NCBI GenBank assembly: GCA_020860025.1
Contig: JAJBVC010000004.1
Location: forward strand, 1-12,919
Source of the DNA: Clostridiales bacterium
GTDB taxonomy: Bacteria > Bacillota > Clostridia > Oscillospirales > Acutalibacteraceae
Direction of reading: 5' to 3'
Length of the DNA: 12,919 bases
This document shows, piece after piece, positions 6,287 through 12,842 of the stretch (the stretch's first letter is position 1; each line of letters starts with the position of its first letter). Both the position numbers and the translations under genes were made by a program. The notes beneath the pieces were generated by a model, which was not told the DNA's origin, did not search any database, and worked only from the letters and a program-made list of their open reading frames with translations.

Positions 6287-7314
6287 TGAAATATAATAAT
6301 AAAATATTCATTGATGAATTAAAAAAAACAGTCAAAGAGCAAGACTGCAAAAAGATTTTGTTTGTATCAAGCGGGGAATATGACCGCTTCGGTTACAGAA
6401 AAGCAATTGATGAAATTGGAATACCTTGCATAGTGTTTACCGATTTTGAACCTAATCCTGAGGTTTCTTCTGTTATGAAATGCGTTGAAATTTTAAGATC
6501 CGCATGCTGTGATTTTATAGTTACAGTCGGTGGAGGAAGTGCAATGGATGTTGCGAAGGCGGTTAAGTATTATGCAAAGTCGGACATTAAAATTTTAGCT
6601 GTTCCCACAACTGCCGGTACAGGTGCAGAGGTAACACGTTTTGCAGTTTTGTATAACTGCGGTGACAAAGAATCTGTCAGCAGTTATGATATTATACCCA
6701 ATTATCAGATTTTCGATTATAAAACGCTGTTAAGTCTCCCTTATGAACAAAGGGTAGTTACAGGTCTTGACGCTTTTTGTCATAGCGTAGAAGCGTATTG
6801 GTCAATAAATGCTACCGATGAGAGCAGAGAATATTCCGCTAAATCACTTGAACTTTTCAGCGAGTATTATTTGAAATATCTTGACGGAGATGAAAGTGCG
6901 CTTGAGCCTATGATGAAATGCAGTGAACTTGCAGGCAGAGCAATAAATATAGCTCGAACGACGGCACCGCACGCAATGAGCTATAAGTTGCATAAATTAA
7001 AAGGATTTATTCACGGTCAGGCAGTTGCAATCTGCCTTGCATACATATGGCAATATATGCTTGAAAACTGTGAAACTGCCGAACTCGAGCTGCTCCTTGC
7101 CGAGGTTGAAGTAATATCGGGATATACTCCCGAATCGTTCAAAGAACTTCTTTGTAGTTTGCATCTTTGCGATGATTTAACAGTTACACAGTCACAGCTT
7201 GATGAATGTATAAGCGGTGTTAATATTGAACGTATGCAAAATCATCCTATGAAGTTTGACGTAACAGACGTTGAAAATATATATCGTTCTTTTTTAACTG
7301 TAGAAAACAACTAA
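6286..7314 (+). CDS. Iron-containing alcohol dehydrogenase, phosphonoacetaldehyde-reductase-like subtype
   Basis: This 342-residue enzyme belongs to the group III (iron-type) alcohol dehydrogenases, which interconvert aldehydes and alcohols with NAD(P). The dinucleotide-binding VGGGSAMDVAK and PTTAGTGAEVTR motifs are intact. The four metal ligands can be placed by comparison with FucO: D162 and H166 in LDAFCHSVEAYW, H229 in APHAMSYK, and H243 in GFIHGQA, with the correct 14-residue spacing between the last two. The His that normally follows four residues after the third ligand is Y233, and the AHAMSYK and SVEAYWS context resembles phosphonoacetaldehyde reductases (PhpC-type) as I know them. 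No phosphonate genes are in the window, so the substrate is open. At 342 residues it is shorter than most family members (about 380). Its ATG overlaps the ispE stop by one base with AGGAG upstream. It is the last gene of the operon. Confidence 0.85.
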   Translation: MKYNNKIFIDELKKTVKEQDCKKILFVSSGEYDRFGYRKAIDEIGIPCIVFTDFEPNPEVSSVMKCVEILRSACCDFIVTVGGGSAMDVAKAVKYYAKSDIKILAVPTTAGTGAEVTRFAVLYNCGDKESVSSYDIIPNYQIFDYKTLLSLPYEQRVVTGLDAFCHSVEAYWSINATDESREYSAKSLELFSEYYLKYLDGDESALEPMMKCSELAGRAINIARTTAPHAMSYKLHKLKGFIHGQAVAICLAYIWQYMLENCETAELELLLAEVEVISGYTPESFKELLCSLHLCDDLTVTQSQLDECISGVNIERMQNHPMKFDVTDVENIYRSFLTVENN

Positions 7315-7324
7315 ATTAAAATGT

Positions 7325-7364
7325 TAAGGGACTGGTTTCACGTTTTAAGTGAACCAGTCCCTTA
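7325..7364. terminator. Strong hairpin between convergent operons, probable bidirectional terminator
   Basis: A long inverted repeat begins TAAGGGACTGG at 7325 and ends CCAGTCCCTTA at 7364. The arms pair over 16 bp with a single bulged T and a short loop (GTTTTAA). It lies 10 nt after the dehydrogenase stop and 22 nt beyond the stop of the convergent aldo/keto reductase. The following sequence is AT-rich on both sides but lacks a clean run of T, so termination may be less than complete. Confidence 0.75.
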
Positions 7365-7386
7365 CTTAATATAATTATAAAATTTA

Positions 7387-8391
7387 TTATTCAGTTGCTT
7401 TTGTTATTGAGTTGATTTTTGCAATTTCTTCATCAGTCAAAGGAGAAGCGTTTTCAAATGCGGAAAGATTTTCAAGTAGCTGTTCCTTACTGTGAACGCC
7501 GACTAAAACAGAAGTAATGTCATCATCTTTCATTATCCACTGAATTGCCATTTGAGAAAGAGTTTGACCTCTGTCTTTTGCCATATCGTAAAGCTGTTTA
7601 ATCTGCGTTGGACGGTTGTCTGTATAACCAACGTGCTTTTGCAGTCCTGCTTTACCATACAGACGAGCGCCCTGCGGTATGCCGTTTGCGTATTTATCCG
7701 ATAACTGACCTTGTGCAAGCGGTGAAAAAGCAATAATACCTTTTTTACTTTTTGAAGCCGTTTCCTTAAGACCGTTATCTTCAATTGTTCTGTCAAAAAT
7801 AGAGTAACGATTTTGATTTATAATAAACGGTACATTGTAGGTCTTGCAGTATTTTTCCATATCAGCCATATTATTGCCGTCATAGTTACTCATACCAATG
7901 TAAAGAGCTTTGCCCTGACGAACAATGTCAGACATACAAAGTGCAGTTTCCTCGTGAGGTGTATTCGGGTCAAGGCAGTGATGATAAAATATATCGACAT
8001 AGTCAAGATCCATTCGCTTTAAGCTCTGATTAAGAGAAGCCGTTAAATATTTTCTGCTTCCGCCGATTCCGCCGTAAGGGCCGGGCCACATTTCATATCC
8101 TGCTTTTGTGCTGATAATCAGCTCGTCTCTGTAAGGCATAAGATTTTCTTTTAATATTTTGCCGAAATTTATTTCCGCTCTGCCAGGTTCGGGACCGTAA
8201 TTATTTGCTAAATCAAAATGAGTGACGCCATGATCAAATGCAGTTAATATAATATCTTTCATTGTGTCATAATCATCGTTAATTCCGAAATTCTGCCACA
8301 GACCAACTGAAATTATCGGCAGTCTTAAACCACTGTTGCCGACATAGTTGTATTTTGTATTATCATATCTTTTTTCATTTGCTGTATACAT
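7387..8391 (-). CDS. Aldo/keto reductase (YghZ / AKR14-like)
   Basis: This 334-residue NADPH-dependent oxidoreductase has the (beta/alpha)8-barrel aldo/keto reductase fold and reduces aldehydes or ketones. The catalytic tetrad is visible as D60 and Y65 (FDLANNYGP), K96 (ISTKAGY) and H138 (YHHCLD). The PGPYGGIGGSRKYL, IGMSNY, INQNRYSIFDR and FSPLAQGQLSDKY segments match the YghZ group, whose E. coli member reduces L-glyceraldehyde 3-phosphate and methylglyoxal. Length is normal for that group. The ATG at 8391 is chosen because GGGTGAT lies about five bases upstream; an in-frame TTG at 8406 would add five residues and has no better site. It is 41 nt after the unknown gene with no terminator between, so it is probably read from the ireB promoter. 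A general aldehyde-detoxifying role is likely, but the natural substrate is not known. Confidence 0.92.
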   Translation of the reverse strand: MYTANEKRYDNTKYNYVGNSGLRLPIISVGLWQNFGINDDYDTMKDIILTAFDHGVTHFDLANNYGPEPGRAEINFGKILKENLMPYRDELIISTKAGYEMWPGPYGGIGGSRKYLTASLNQSLKRMDLDYVDIFYHHCLDPNTPHEETALCMSDIVRQGKALYIGMSNYDGNNMADMEKYCKTYNVPFIINQNRYSIFDRTIEDNGLKETASKSKKGIIAFSPLAQGQLSDKYANGIPQGARLYGKAGLQKHVGYTDNRPTQIKQLYDMAKDRGQTLSQMAIQWIMKDDDITSVLVGVHSKEQLLENLSAFENASPLTDEEIAKINSITKATE

Positions 8392-8432
8392 AAGCATCAC
8401 CCACAATAGCTTAAAATTATTAAAAATTAAAA

Positions 8433-8756
8433 TTATTGTTCTAAACTTTGTTCGCTTTCCGCATAATTTTTTAATGCACGTTCAAGCCATACTGCGCCTA
8501 AATCAAGTGCGTTGAAAAGACCTTGCTTTTCACTCTTTTTTACAATTCTATCCTTTGGTAGTGCGTTAATATCAGTATTAACAAGCTGAACAACGACTCT
8601 GTCTGAAACTTGCAAATCTTTAACATCTTTTTCGCTAAGAACATTCAGGCAAATTACAAACGGTTCATACATATTGCCATAGTAAATTGTTTTGTTGCAT
8701 CTTACCAAAGGCCTACCTTTATATTGAAGAAAATTTTCATTATTGTTTTCCGCCAA
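8433..8756 (-). CDS. Uncharacterised 107-residue protein in the ireB operon
   Basis: I do not recognise a named family. The product is small and mostly polar, with no signal peptide, transmembrane segment or zinc motif. It opens with an acidic, Asn-rich stretch (AENNNENF), then has strand-like segments (RPLVRCNKTIYYGN, EPFVICLNVLSEKDV, DRVVVQLVNTD), a charged turn (LPKDRIVKKSEKQG), and a C-terminal helix (LFNALDLGAVWLERALKNYAE) ending in a Glu/Ser-rich tail. The start is TTG at 8756, backed by AGGAGGG eight bases upstream; no in-frame ATG exists near the N-terminus. It follows ireB by 18 nt and the aldo/keto reductase comes next, so it is co-transcribed with a cell-wall-signalling gene. Codon use and composition look like the neighbours. 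It reads like a genuine gene rather than a shadow; I infer lineage-restricted conservation but cannot check it. Confidence 0.8.
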   Translation of the reverse strand: MAENNNENFLQYKGRPLVRCNKTIYYGNMYEPFVICLNVLSEKDVKDLQVSDRVVVQLVNTDINALPKDRIVKKSEKQGLFNALDLGAVWLERALKNYAESEQSLEQ

Positions 8757-8764
8757 AGATATAA

Positions 8765-8771
8765 CCCTCCT
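8765..8771 (-). promoter_or_regulatory. Ribosome binding site fixing the TTG start of the unknown gene
   Basis: AGGAGGG on the minus strand lies eight bases before the TTG at 8756, just after the ireB stop codon. This strong site is the main evidence that the 107-residue frame is translated from TTG. Confidence 0.75.
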
Positions 8772-8774
8772 TTG

Positions 8775-9017
8775 TTAGCTAAGATAGGACTTTACCATTG
8801 CAGCCAAAAGCTCGTCACGGTCAATCCTTCTTATAAGACTTCTTGCATTATTGTGAGTGGTAATATATGTCGGATCCTCCGAAAGAATATAACCAACAAT
8901 TTGGTTAATCGGATTATAACCCTTTTCTTGCAATGCGTCAAAAACTTCTGTCAAAGTTTCTTTCATTACGTCCTCATGATCGTCGCCGATTTTAAAAGTC
9001 ATAGTTTTATCGGTCAC
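8775..9017 (-). CDS. ireB: IreB family regulatory phosphoprotein (UPF0297)
   Basis: IreB is a small cytoplasmic substrate and negative regulator of the PASTA-type Ser/Thr kinase system; in Enterococcus faecalis it lowers cephalosporin resistance and is phosphorylated on two N-terminal threonines. This 80-residue protein shows the diagnostic core EKGYNPINQIVGYILSEDPTY and NNARSLIRRIDRDEL. Thr2 and Thr5 in MTDKTMTF align with the two phosphorylated threonines of the enterococcal protein, so phosphorylation is plausible here (inference). The start is GTG at 9017, with AGGAGGTG seven bases upstream; an ATG five codons later lacks a site and would remove both threonines. Length is slightly below the usual 85-89. 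In many Firmicutes the gene precedes ruvX and a DUF1292 gene; here the unknown 107-residue gene follows instead. It is divergent from pheST. Confidence 0.94.
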   Translation of the reverse strand: MTDKTMTFKIGDDHEDVMKETLTEVFDALQEKGYNPINQIVGYILSEDPTYITTHNNARSLIRRIDRDELLAAMVKSYLS

Positions 9018-9024
9018 GGTAAAG

Positions 9025-9032
9025 CACCTCCT
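9025..9032 (-). promoter_or_regulatory. Ribosome binding site fixing the GTG start of ireB
   Basis: AGGAGGTG on the minus strand sits seven bases before the GTG at 9017 and decides this start over the downstream ATG at 9002. The choice matters because it keeps the candidate phospho-threonines in the protein. Confidence 0.8.
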
Positions 9033-9040
9033 TGTAAAAT

Positions 9041-9078
9041 TATATACTAATTATATACGTTATTTTCAAAAATTACAA
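9041..9078 (-). promoter_or_regulatory. Overlapping candidate promoters of the ireB operon
   Basis: Two sigma-A type pairs overlap on the minus strand. TTGTAA (9073-9078) and TATAAT (9050-9055) are 17 nt apart, and TTGAAA (9064-9069) and TATATA (9041-9046) are also 17 nt apart. Either gives a short leader of roughly 16-25 nt ending in the strong ribosome site. The first has the better -10, the second the better -35; both could be used. Confidence 0.65.
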
Positions 9079-9108
9079 TACCTTTTTTCATTTATATTAC
9101 TAAAATAC

Positions 9109-9138
9109 TTGACTTATGACTGCTTTTTGGTTTATAAT
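9109..9138 (+). promoter_or_regulatory. Sigma-A promoter of the pheST operon
   Basis: TTGACT (9109-9114) and a perfect TATAAT (9133-9138) are separated by 18 nt. Transcription would start near 9145, just before the T-box leader begins. It is divergent from the ireB promoter with about 30 nt between the two -35 regions. Confidence 0.8.
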
Positions 9139-9310
9139 CTTTAAACGAAGTAAAAAGCATTGACCGGCAGATATAATATTTTATCTAAGTAGTCATCAGA
9201 AAAGGCTTTTAAGAGAGTGATGTAACTGCTGAAATCATCACAAGCCCCGGATGTCGAAATTCGAGCCGTGAGCTGCCTGTGAAAAGCAGGATGTAATTGC
9301 TGCATTAAAG

Positions 9311-9346
9311 CAAATTGAGTGGCGACATTTGTCGCAATTTGAGTGG
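9311..9346 (+). repeat. Duplicated GAGTGG element preceding the T-box core
   Basis: CAAATTGAGTGG (9311-9322) and CAATTTGAGTGG (9335-9346) match at 11 of 12 positions, 24 nt apart. The second copy is the start of the true T-box core. The region also folds: CAAATTG (9311-9317) pairs with CAATTTG (9335-9341) around a CGAC/GTCG hairpin, leaving AGTGG of the first copy as a bulge. Only the second copy continues into TACCACGG. Confidence 0.7.
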
Positions 9347-9361
9347 TACCACGGATTATTT

Positions 9362-9387
9362 CCGCCTCATTGTGAGGCGGTTTTTTT
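9362..9387 (+). terminator. T-box regulated intrinsic terminator
   Basis: CCGCCTCA (9362-9369) and TGAGGCGG (9373-9380) form a perfect 8-bp stem with a 3-nt loop, followed at once by seven T. It stands 25 nt before the pheS start and is the attenuator of the T-box leader. Confidence 0.92.
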
Positions 9388-9411
9388 ATTTTTACGATTA
9401 TGGAGGTAAAT

Positions 9412-10464
9412 ATGGAACAGAAGATTAACAGTCTTAAAGAGAAGTTCGACGACGAACTTCAAAAAATTGAAAATCTTGCCGAACTTGAAAATATGCGTGT
9501 TGCATATCTCGGTAAAAAAGGCAGCATTACTGATCTTTTGAAGGGTATGAAAGACCTTTCTAACGATGAGAGAAAAAGCTTTGGAGCTAAGGTAAATGAG
9601 CTGAAAAGCAGCGTTGCCGAAAAAATCGGTGAAAAAACTCAGGAGCTTAAGGCAAAGGAAATTGAAAAAGAAATCAATACGATGCCCGAATTTGATATTT
9701 CTATGCCACCGTCTATTGACAGAGGCTCTTATCATCCGATTACTCTTGTTCAGCGTCAGTGCGAAAGAATATTCAAATCAATGGGCTTTACGGTTGAGGA
9801 TTACAGTGAGGTTGTAACAGACTATGAGTGCTTTGAATCGCTGAATATTCCCAAGCATCATCCGGCACGTGATATGCAGGATACTTATTATCTTGAAAAC
9901 GGTCAGCTTCTTAAAACGCAGACCTCAGCCGCTCAAAATGCTATTTATAAAAAATATCGTGACGCACTTGTTAATGACGGAGTGCCGATTAAAGCGATAT
10001 TCCCAGGCAGATGCTTCAGAAATGAAGCAACGGACGCTTGTCATGAAAACACTTTTTTCCAAATGGAAGGAGTAATGGTAGACAAGAATATTTCAATTTC
10101 AAACCTTATTTATTTTATGAAAACAATGCTTTCCGAAGTATTTCAAAAGGACATTAAGGTAAGACTTCGCCCTGGATTTTTCCCATTCGTTGAACCGGGA
10201 TTTGAACTTGATATAAACTGTCTTATCTGTGGCGGTGAGGGTTGTTCGTCTTGCAAGCACAGCGGTTGGCTTGAACTTTGCCCGTGCGGTATGATTCACC
10301 CAGAGGTTCTTAAAGCGGGCGGAATTGACCCTGATGAATATACAGGCTTTGCTTTCGGTCTTGGACTTACAAGGCTTGTTATGATGAAATATGGTATTAA
10401 AGACATTCGTGATTTGAACAGTGGCAACTTAAAGAGTTTGTCACAATTCACGGACGATGAATAA
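9412..10464 (+). CDS. pheS: Phenylalanine--tRNA ligase alpha subunit
   Basis: PheS is the catalytic subunit of the alpha2-beta2 enzyme that charges tRNA-Phe with phenylalanine. The 350-residue protein has the N-terminal coiled-coil arm that contacts tRNA (about residues 1-85), then the class II synthetase core. Motif 2 is seen as GRCFRNEATDACHENTFFQMEG (split around R203 and the FFQMEG at 215-220), and motif 3 as GFAFGLGLTRL with R321. HPARDMQDTYY at 150-160 is the usual active-site segment. A four-cysteine cluster, C270-x2-C273-x4-C278-x2-C281, looks like a zinc site, and two more Cys follow at 290 and 292 (LCPCGM). The ATG at 9412 is chosen because GGAGGT is five bases upstream; the in-frame ATG at 9400 lies before that site. 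pheT follows after 17 nt. Confidence 0.97.
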   Translation: MEQKINSLKEKFDDELQKIENLAELENMRVAYLGKKGSITDLLKGMKDLSNDERKSFGAKVNELKSSVAEKIGEKTQELKAKEIEKEINTMPEFDISMPPSIDRGSYHPITLVQRQCERIFKSMGFTVEDYSEVVTDYECFESLNIPKHHPARDMQDTYYLENGQLLKTQTSAAQNAIYKKYRDALVNDGVPIKAIFPGRCFRNEATDACHENTFFQMEGVMVDKNISISNLIYFMKTMLSEVFQKDIKVRLRPGFFPFVEPGFELDINCLICGGEGCSSCKHSGWLELCPCGMIHPEVLKAGGIDPDEYTGFAFGLGLTRLVMMKYGIKDIRDLNSGNLKSLSQFTDDE

Positions 10465-10481
10465 GAGGGAAGGTATCTTTT

Positions 10482-12842
10482 ATGTTTTTATCTATGAACT
10501 GGATTTCTGATTTTGTTGATTTTAGCGGACTTGATAAGCTTGATTTAATTCATCGTTTTTCTCTTTCAACTGCCGAGGTTGAAAATGAAATTTTCTTCAA
10601 AGGCAGTGATATAAGCGGAATTGTTGCGGCTGAAATTAAATCTGTTGAAAATCATCCTGATTCCAAAAAACTTCATTTGCTAAAGGTTGACGCAGGTGAC
10701 GGTCAGCTTACAGATGTCGTTTGCGGTGCGCCGAATGTACGTGTCGGAATGAAAACCGCATTTGCAAAGGTTGGCGCTCAGGTTGGTGATATTACAATTG
10801 CTCCTCGTAATCTTGCAGGTTATACTTCAAACGGTATGTGCTGCAGTGAAAAGGAAATCGGAATAAGCGACGACCATTCAGGCATTATGGAGATTACCGA
10901 CGATATTCCAAACGGTACTGATTTAAAGGATTATTACGACATTGAAGATATTATTTTTGAGGTTGATAATAAATCACTGACAAACCGTCCCGATCTTTGG
11001 GGACATTACGGAATTGCCCGTGAATTTGCCGCTCTTGCGGGACGTGAGCTTAAACCTCTTGAGACGGCTGACTTGACTAAGTATAATTCTCTGCCGAAGG
11101 TTGATATGAAGATTGAGGATCCTCTTTGTCAGCGTTATTCGTGTTTGCAAGTTGAAAATATCACAACTAATATCAGTCCTGTAAATATGCGTATAAGACT
11201 GTATTACTGCGGTATGCGTGCAATCAATTTCCTTGCTGACCTCACAAACTATCTTATGCTTGAAATGGGTCAGCCAATGCACGCTTTTGATTCTCGTAAG
11301 GTTGAGAAGCTACGCATTAAGCGTTTTGACAAGCCTTTTGTTTTCCGTACACTTGACGGAGTTGACAGAAATATAGATGAGAATACTTTGATGATTTGTA
11401 ACGGTGATACTCCCGTTGCTATTGCCGGTATTATGGGCGGACTTGACAGTGAAATTGTTGAAGATACAACAACGCTTACTCTTGAATCCGCAACATTTAA
11501 CGCAGTATCAGTTCGTAAATCGACTGTTCGACTTTCTCACAGAACAGATGCGTCAATGCGATATGAAAAGTGCCTTGACCCTGAAATGACAGTTCCGGCA
11601 ATCGCAAGATTTGTAAAACTTATGACTGATGTTGACAGTGGTGTACAGGTTGTGTCATCACTTACCGATGAGTACGCTTTTAAATATGATACAGTAAAGC
11701 TCGATTTTGATAAGGCTTTTGTAAACAGATATACAGGTATTGAAATCTCTAATGAGCAGATTGTTAATACGCTTACATCACTCGGCTTCGGTGTTGATTT
11801 GAATGAAAACAATTTCAGCGTTACAGTACCGAGCTGGCGTGCCACAAAAGACGTTACAATTAAAGCTGATATTATAGAAGAAATTACAAGAATATACGGC
11901 TATGATAATTTTGACGTTCATACGGCGAATTCACCGCTTTATCCTGTTCGTGCCGATGTTGAAAAAACTGTCGAGGACAAAATAAAAGACATTCTTGTTA
12001 AAAGTTTTTCACTCCATGAGCTGCACTCTTATGTTTGGGCTTATTATGACGAATATAAGGCTTTGGGCATTGAAGTTGAGGATAATATTAAAATTGTTGA
12101 CGCTACAAATCCGAATATAGAAACTATACGCAGATCAATAATTCCGACTCAGCTTTGTCAGGTTAAGTCAAATACTTCTTACTCATCTGATTTCGGCGTT
12201 TTTGAAATTGGCAGAGTTGTAAACGGTCTTGATGAAAATAACCTTTGTGACGAGCATAAAATGCTTGCGATTACTTTGTTCAGCAAAACTAAATCCACTC
12301 AGCAGATTTATTTTGAACTTCGTGATATGCTCGCTACTCTTGCCGATGATATTAAGCATATGCCTTTGAATTATCAGCCTGCTGACGCTTCTCATTCATA
12401 TGAGCATCCGAGAAATTTGAATACAATTATTTGTGATGGCACTTCTGTTGGTAAAATCGGAATTGTTCATCCTGTAATTTCTAAGAAAATTGATAAAAAA
12501 GCGTCAATTGTATTTGCTGAAATTGATGTTAACGCATTTTCAAAAATTGAAAATGCAAGCATCATATATGACGAGCCGTCAAAATATCCCGCAATGGAAA
12601 TTGATTTGTCATTTGTATGCGATAAGTTTGCACCAATCGGCAAGGCTGTTGACAATGTAAAATCAGAACTTATTAAGAAAATTGAGGTTGTTGATACGTA
12701 TACTGACGGAATCTCAAAATCAATTACTTCAAGAATTACTTTTTCACACCCGGAAAAAACCTTGACACGAGAAGAGGTTATGGTCGTTGTTGACAAAATT
12801 ATATCAGACCTCAAATCTCAGGGAATCGAACTAAAAAAGTAA
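10482..12842 (+). CDS. pheT: Phenylalanine--tRNA ligase beta subunit
   Basis: PheT is the large structural and editing subunit of phenylalanyl-tRNA synthetase; it binds tRNA and hydrolyses mischarged Tyr-tRNA-Phe. The 786 residues follow the bacterial order: an N-terminal B1 segment (SMNWISDFVDF), an EMAP-II-like tRNA-binding OB domain (about 42-155, with VENHPDSKKLHLLKVD and VVCGAPNVRVGMK), the B3/B4 editing region (about 210-390, with ADLTNYLMLEMGQPMHAFD, GIMGG and HRTDASMRYEK), the B5 domain (about 405-475, ending EEITRIYGYDNF), a catalytic-like core (about 490-690), and the C-terminal FDX-ACB anticodon-binding domain (about 702-786, starting KYPAMEIDLSFVCD). The length is typical. The start at 10482 has AGGGAAGG eight bases upstream. 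It is co-transcribed with pheS under the T-box. No terminator hairpin is visible in the 77 bases after it. Confidence 0.97.
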   Translation: MFLSMNWISDFVDFSGLDKLDLIHRFSLSTAEVENEIFFKGSDISGIVAAEIKSVENHPDSKKLHLLKVDAGDGQLTDVVCGAPNVRVGMKTAFAKVGAQVGDITIAPRNLAGYTSNGMCCSEKEIGISDDHSGIMEITDDIPNGTDLKDYYDIEDIIFEVDNKSLTNRPDLWGHYGIAREFAALAGRELKPLETADLTKYNSLPKVDMKIEDPLCQRYSCLQVENITTNISPVNMRIRLYYCGMRAINFLADLTNYLMLEMGQPMHAFDSRKVEKLRIKRFDKPFVFRTLDGVDRNIDENTLMICNGDTPVAIAGIMGGLDSEIVEDTTTLTLESATFNAVSVRKSTVRLSHRTDASMRYEKCLDPEMTVPAIARFVKLMTDVDSGVQVVSSLTDEYAFKYDTVKLDFDKAFVNRYTGIEISNEQIVNTLTSLGFGVDLNENNFSVTVPSWRATKDVTIKADIIEEITRIYGYDNFDVHTANSPLYPVRADVEKTVEDKIKDILVKSFSLHELHSYVWAYYDEYKALGIEVEDNIKIVDATNPNIETIRRSIIPTQLCQVKSNTSYSSDFGVFEIGRVVNGLDENNLCDEHKMLAITLFSKTKSTQQIYFELRDMLATLADDIKHMPLNYQPADASHSYEHPRNLNTIICDGTSVGKIGIVHPVISKKIDKKASIVFAEIDVNAFSKIENASIIYDEPSKYPAMEIDLSFVCDKFAPIGKAVDNVKSELIKKIEVVDTYTDGISKSITSRITFSHPEKTLTREEVMVVVDKIISDLKSQGIELKK

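Larger units (their letters stand above)
9145..9390 (+). promoter_or_regulatory. T-box riboswitch leader of pheST, probably sensing tRNA-Phe
   Basis: This leader of about 245 nt carries the hallmark T-box core GAGTGGTACCACGG at 9341-9354. TGGT in it can pair with the ACCA end of uncharged tRNA. A Stem I closing helix can be drawn between GGCAG (9166-9170) and CTGCC (9273-9277), with an upper hairpin GTGATG/CATCAC containing GCTGAAA in its loop. On the 3' side of Stem I, TTC at 9260-9262 in a GAAATTCGAGCC context is the likely specifier codon for phenylalanine, matching the genes downstream. The antiterminator can form from TGAG (9340-9343) with CTCA (9366-9369) and CGGA (9352-9355) with TCCG (9361-9364), leaving TGGTACC bulged. 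It uses the 5' arm of the terminator, so the two structures exclude each other. Uncharged tRNA-Phe should favour read-through into pheS. The helices are drawn by eye. Confidence 0.92.

Noticed and set aside
2924..7314. Operon as a fragment of a histidine biosynthesis cluster (phosphatase, aminotransferase, dehydrogenase)
   Set aside because: The aminotransferase has AspC/PatA-like rather than clear HisC features, the dehydrogenase is iron-type and unrelated to HisD, and no other his gene is present.
8610..9050. Plus-strand 146-residue frame opposite ireB and the unknown gene
   Set aside because: It lies antisense to a clear IreB frame, has no ribosome site, and its sequence looks like reverse-strand translation of AT-rich coding DNA.
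9343..9352. GTGGTACCAC palindrome as a repressor operator
   Set aside because: It is part of the T-box core and is fully explained by the conserved antiterminator sequence.
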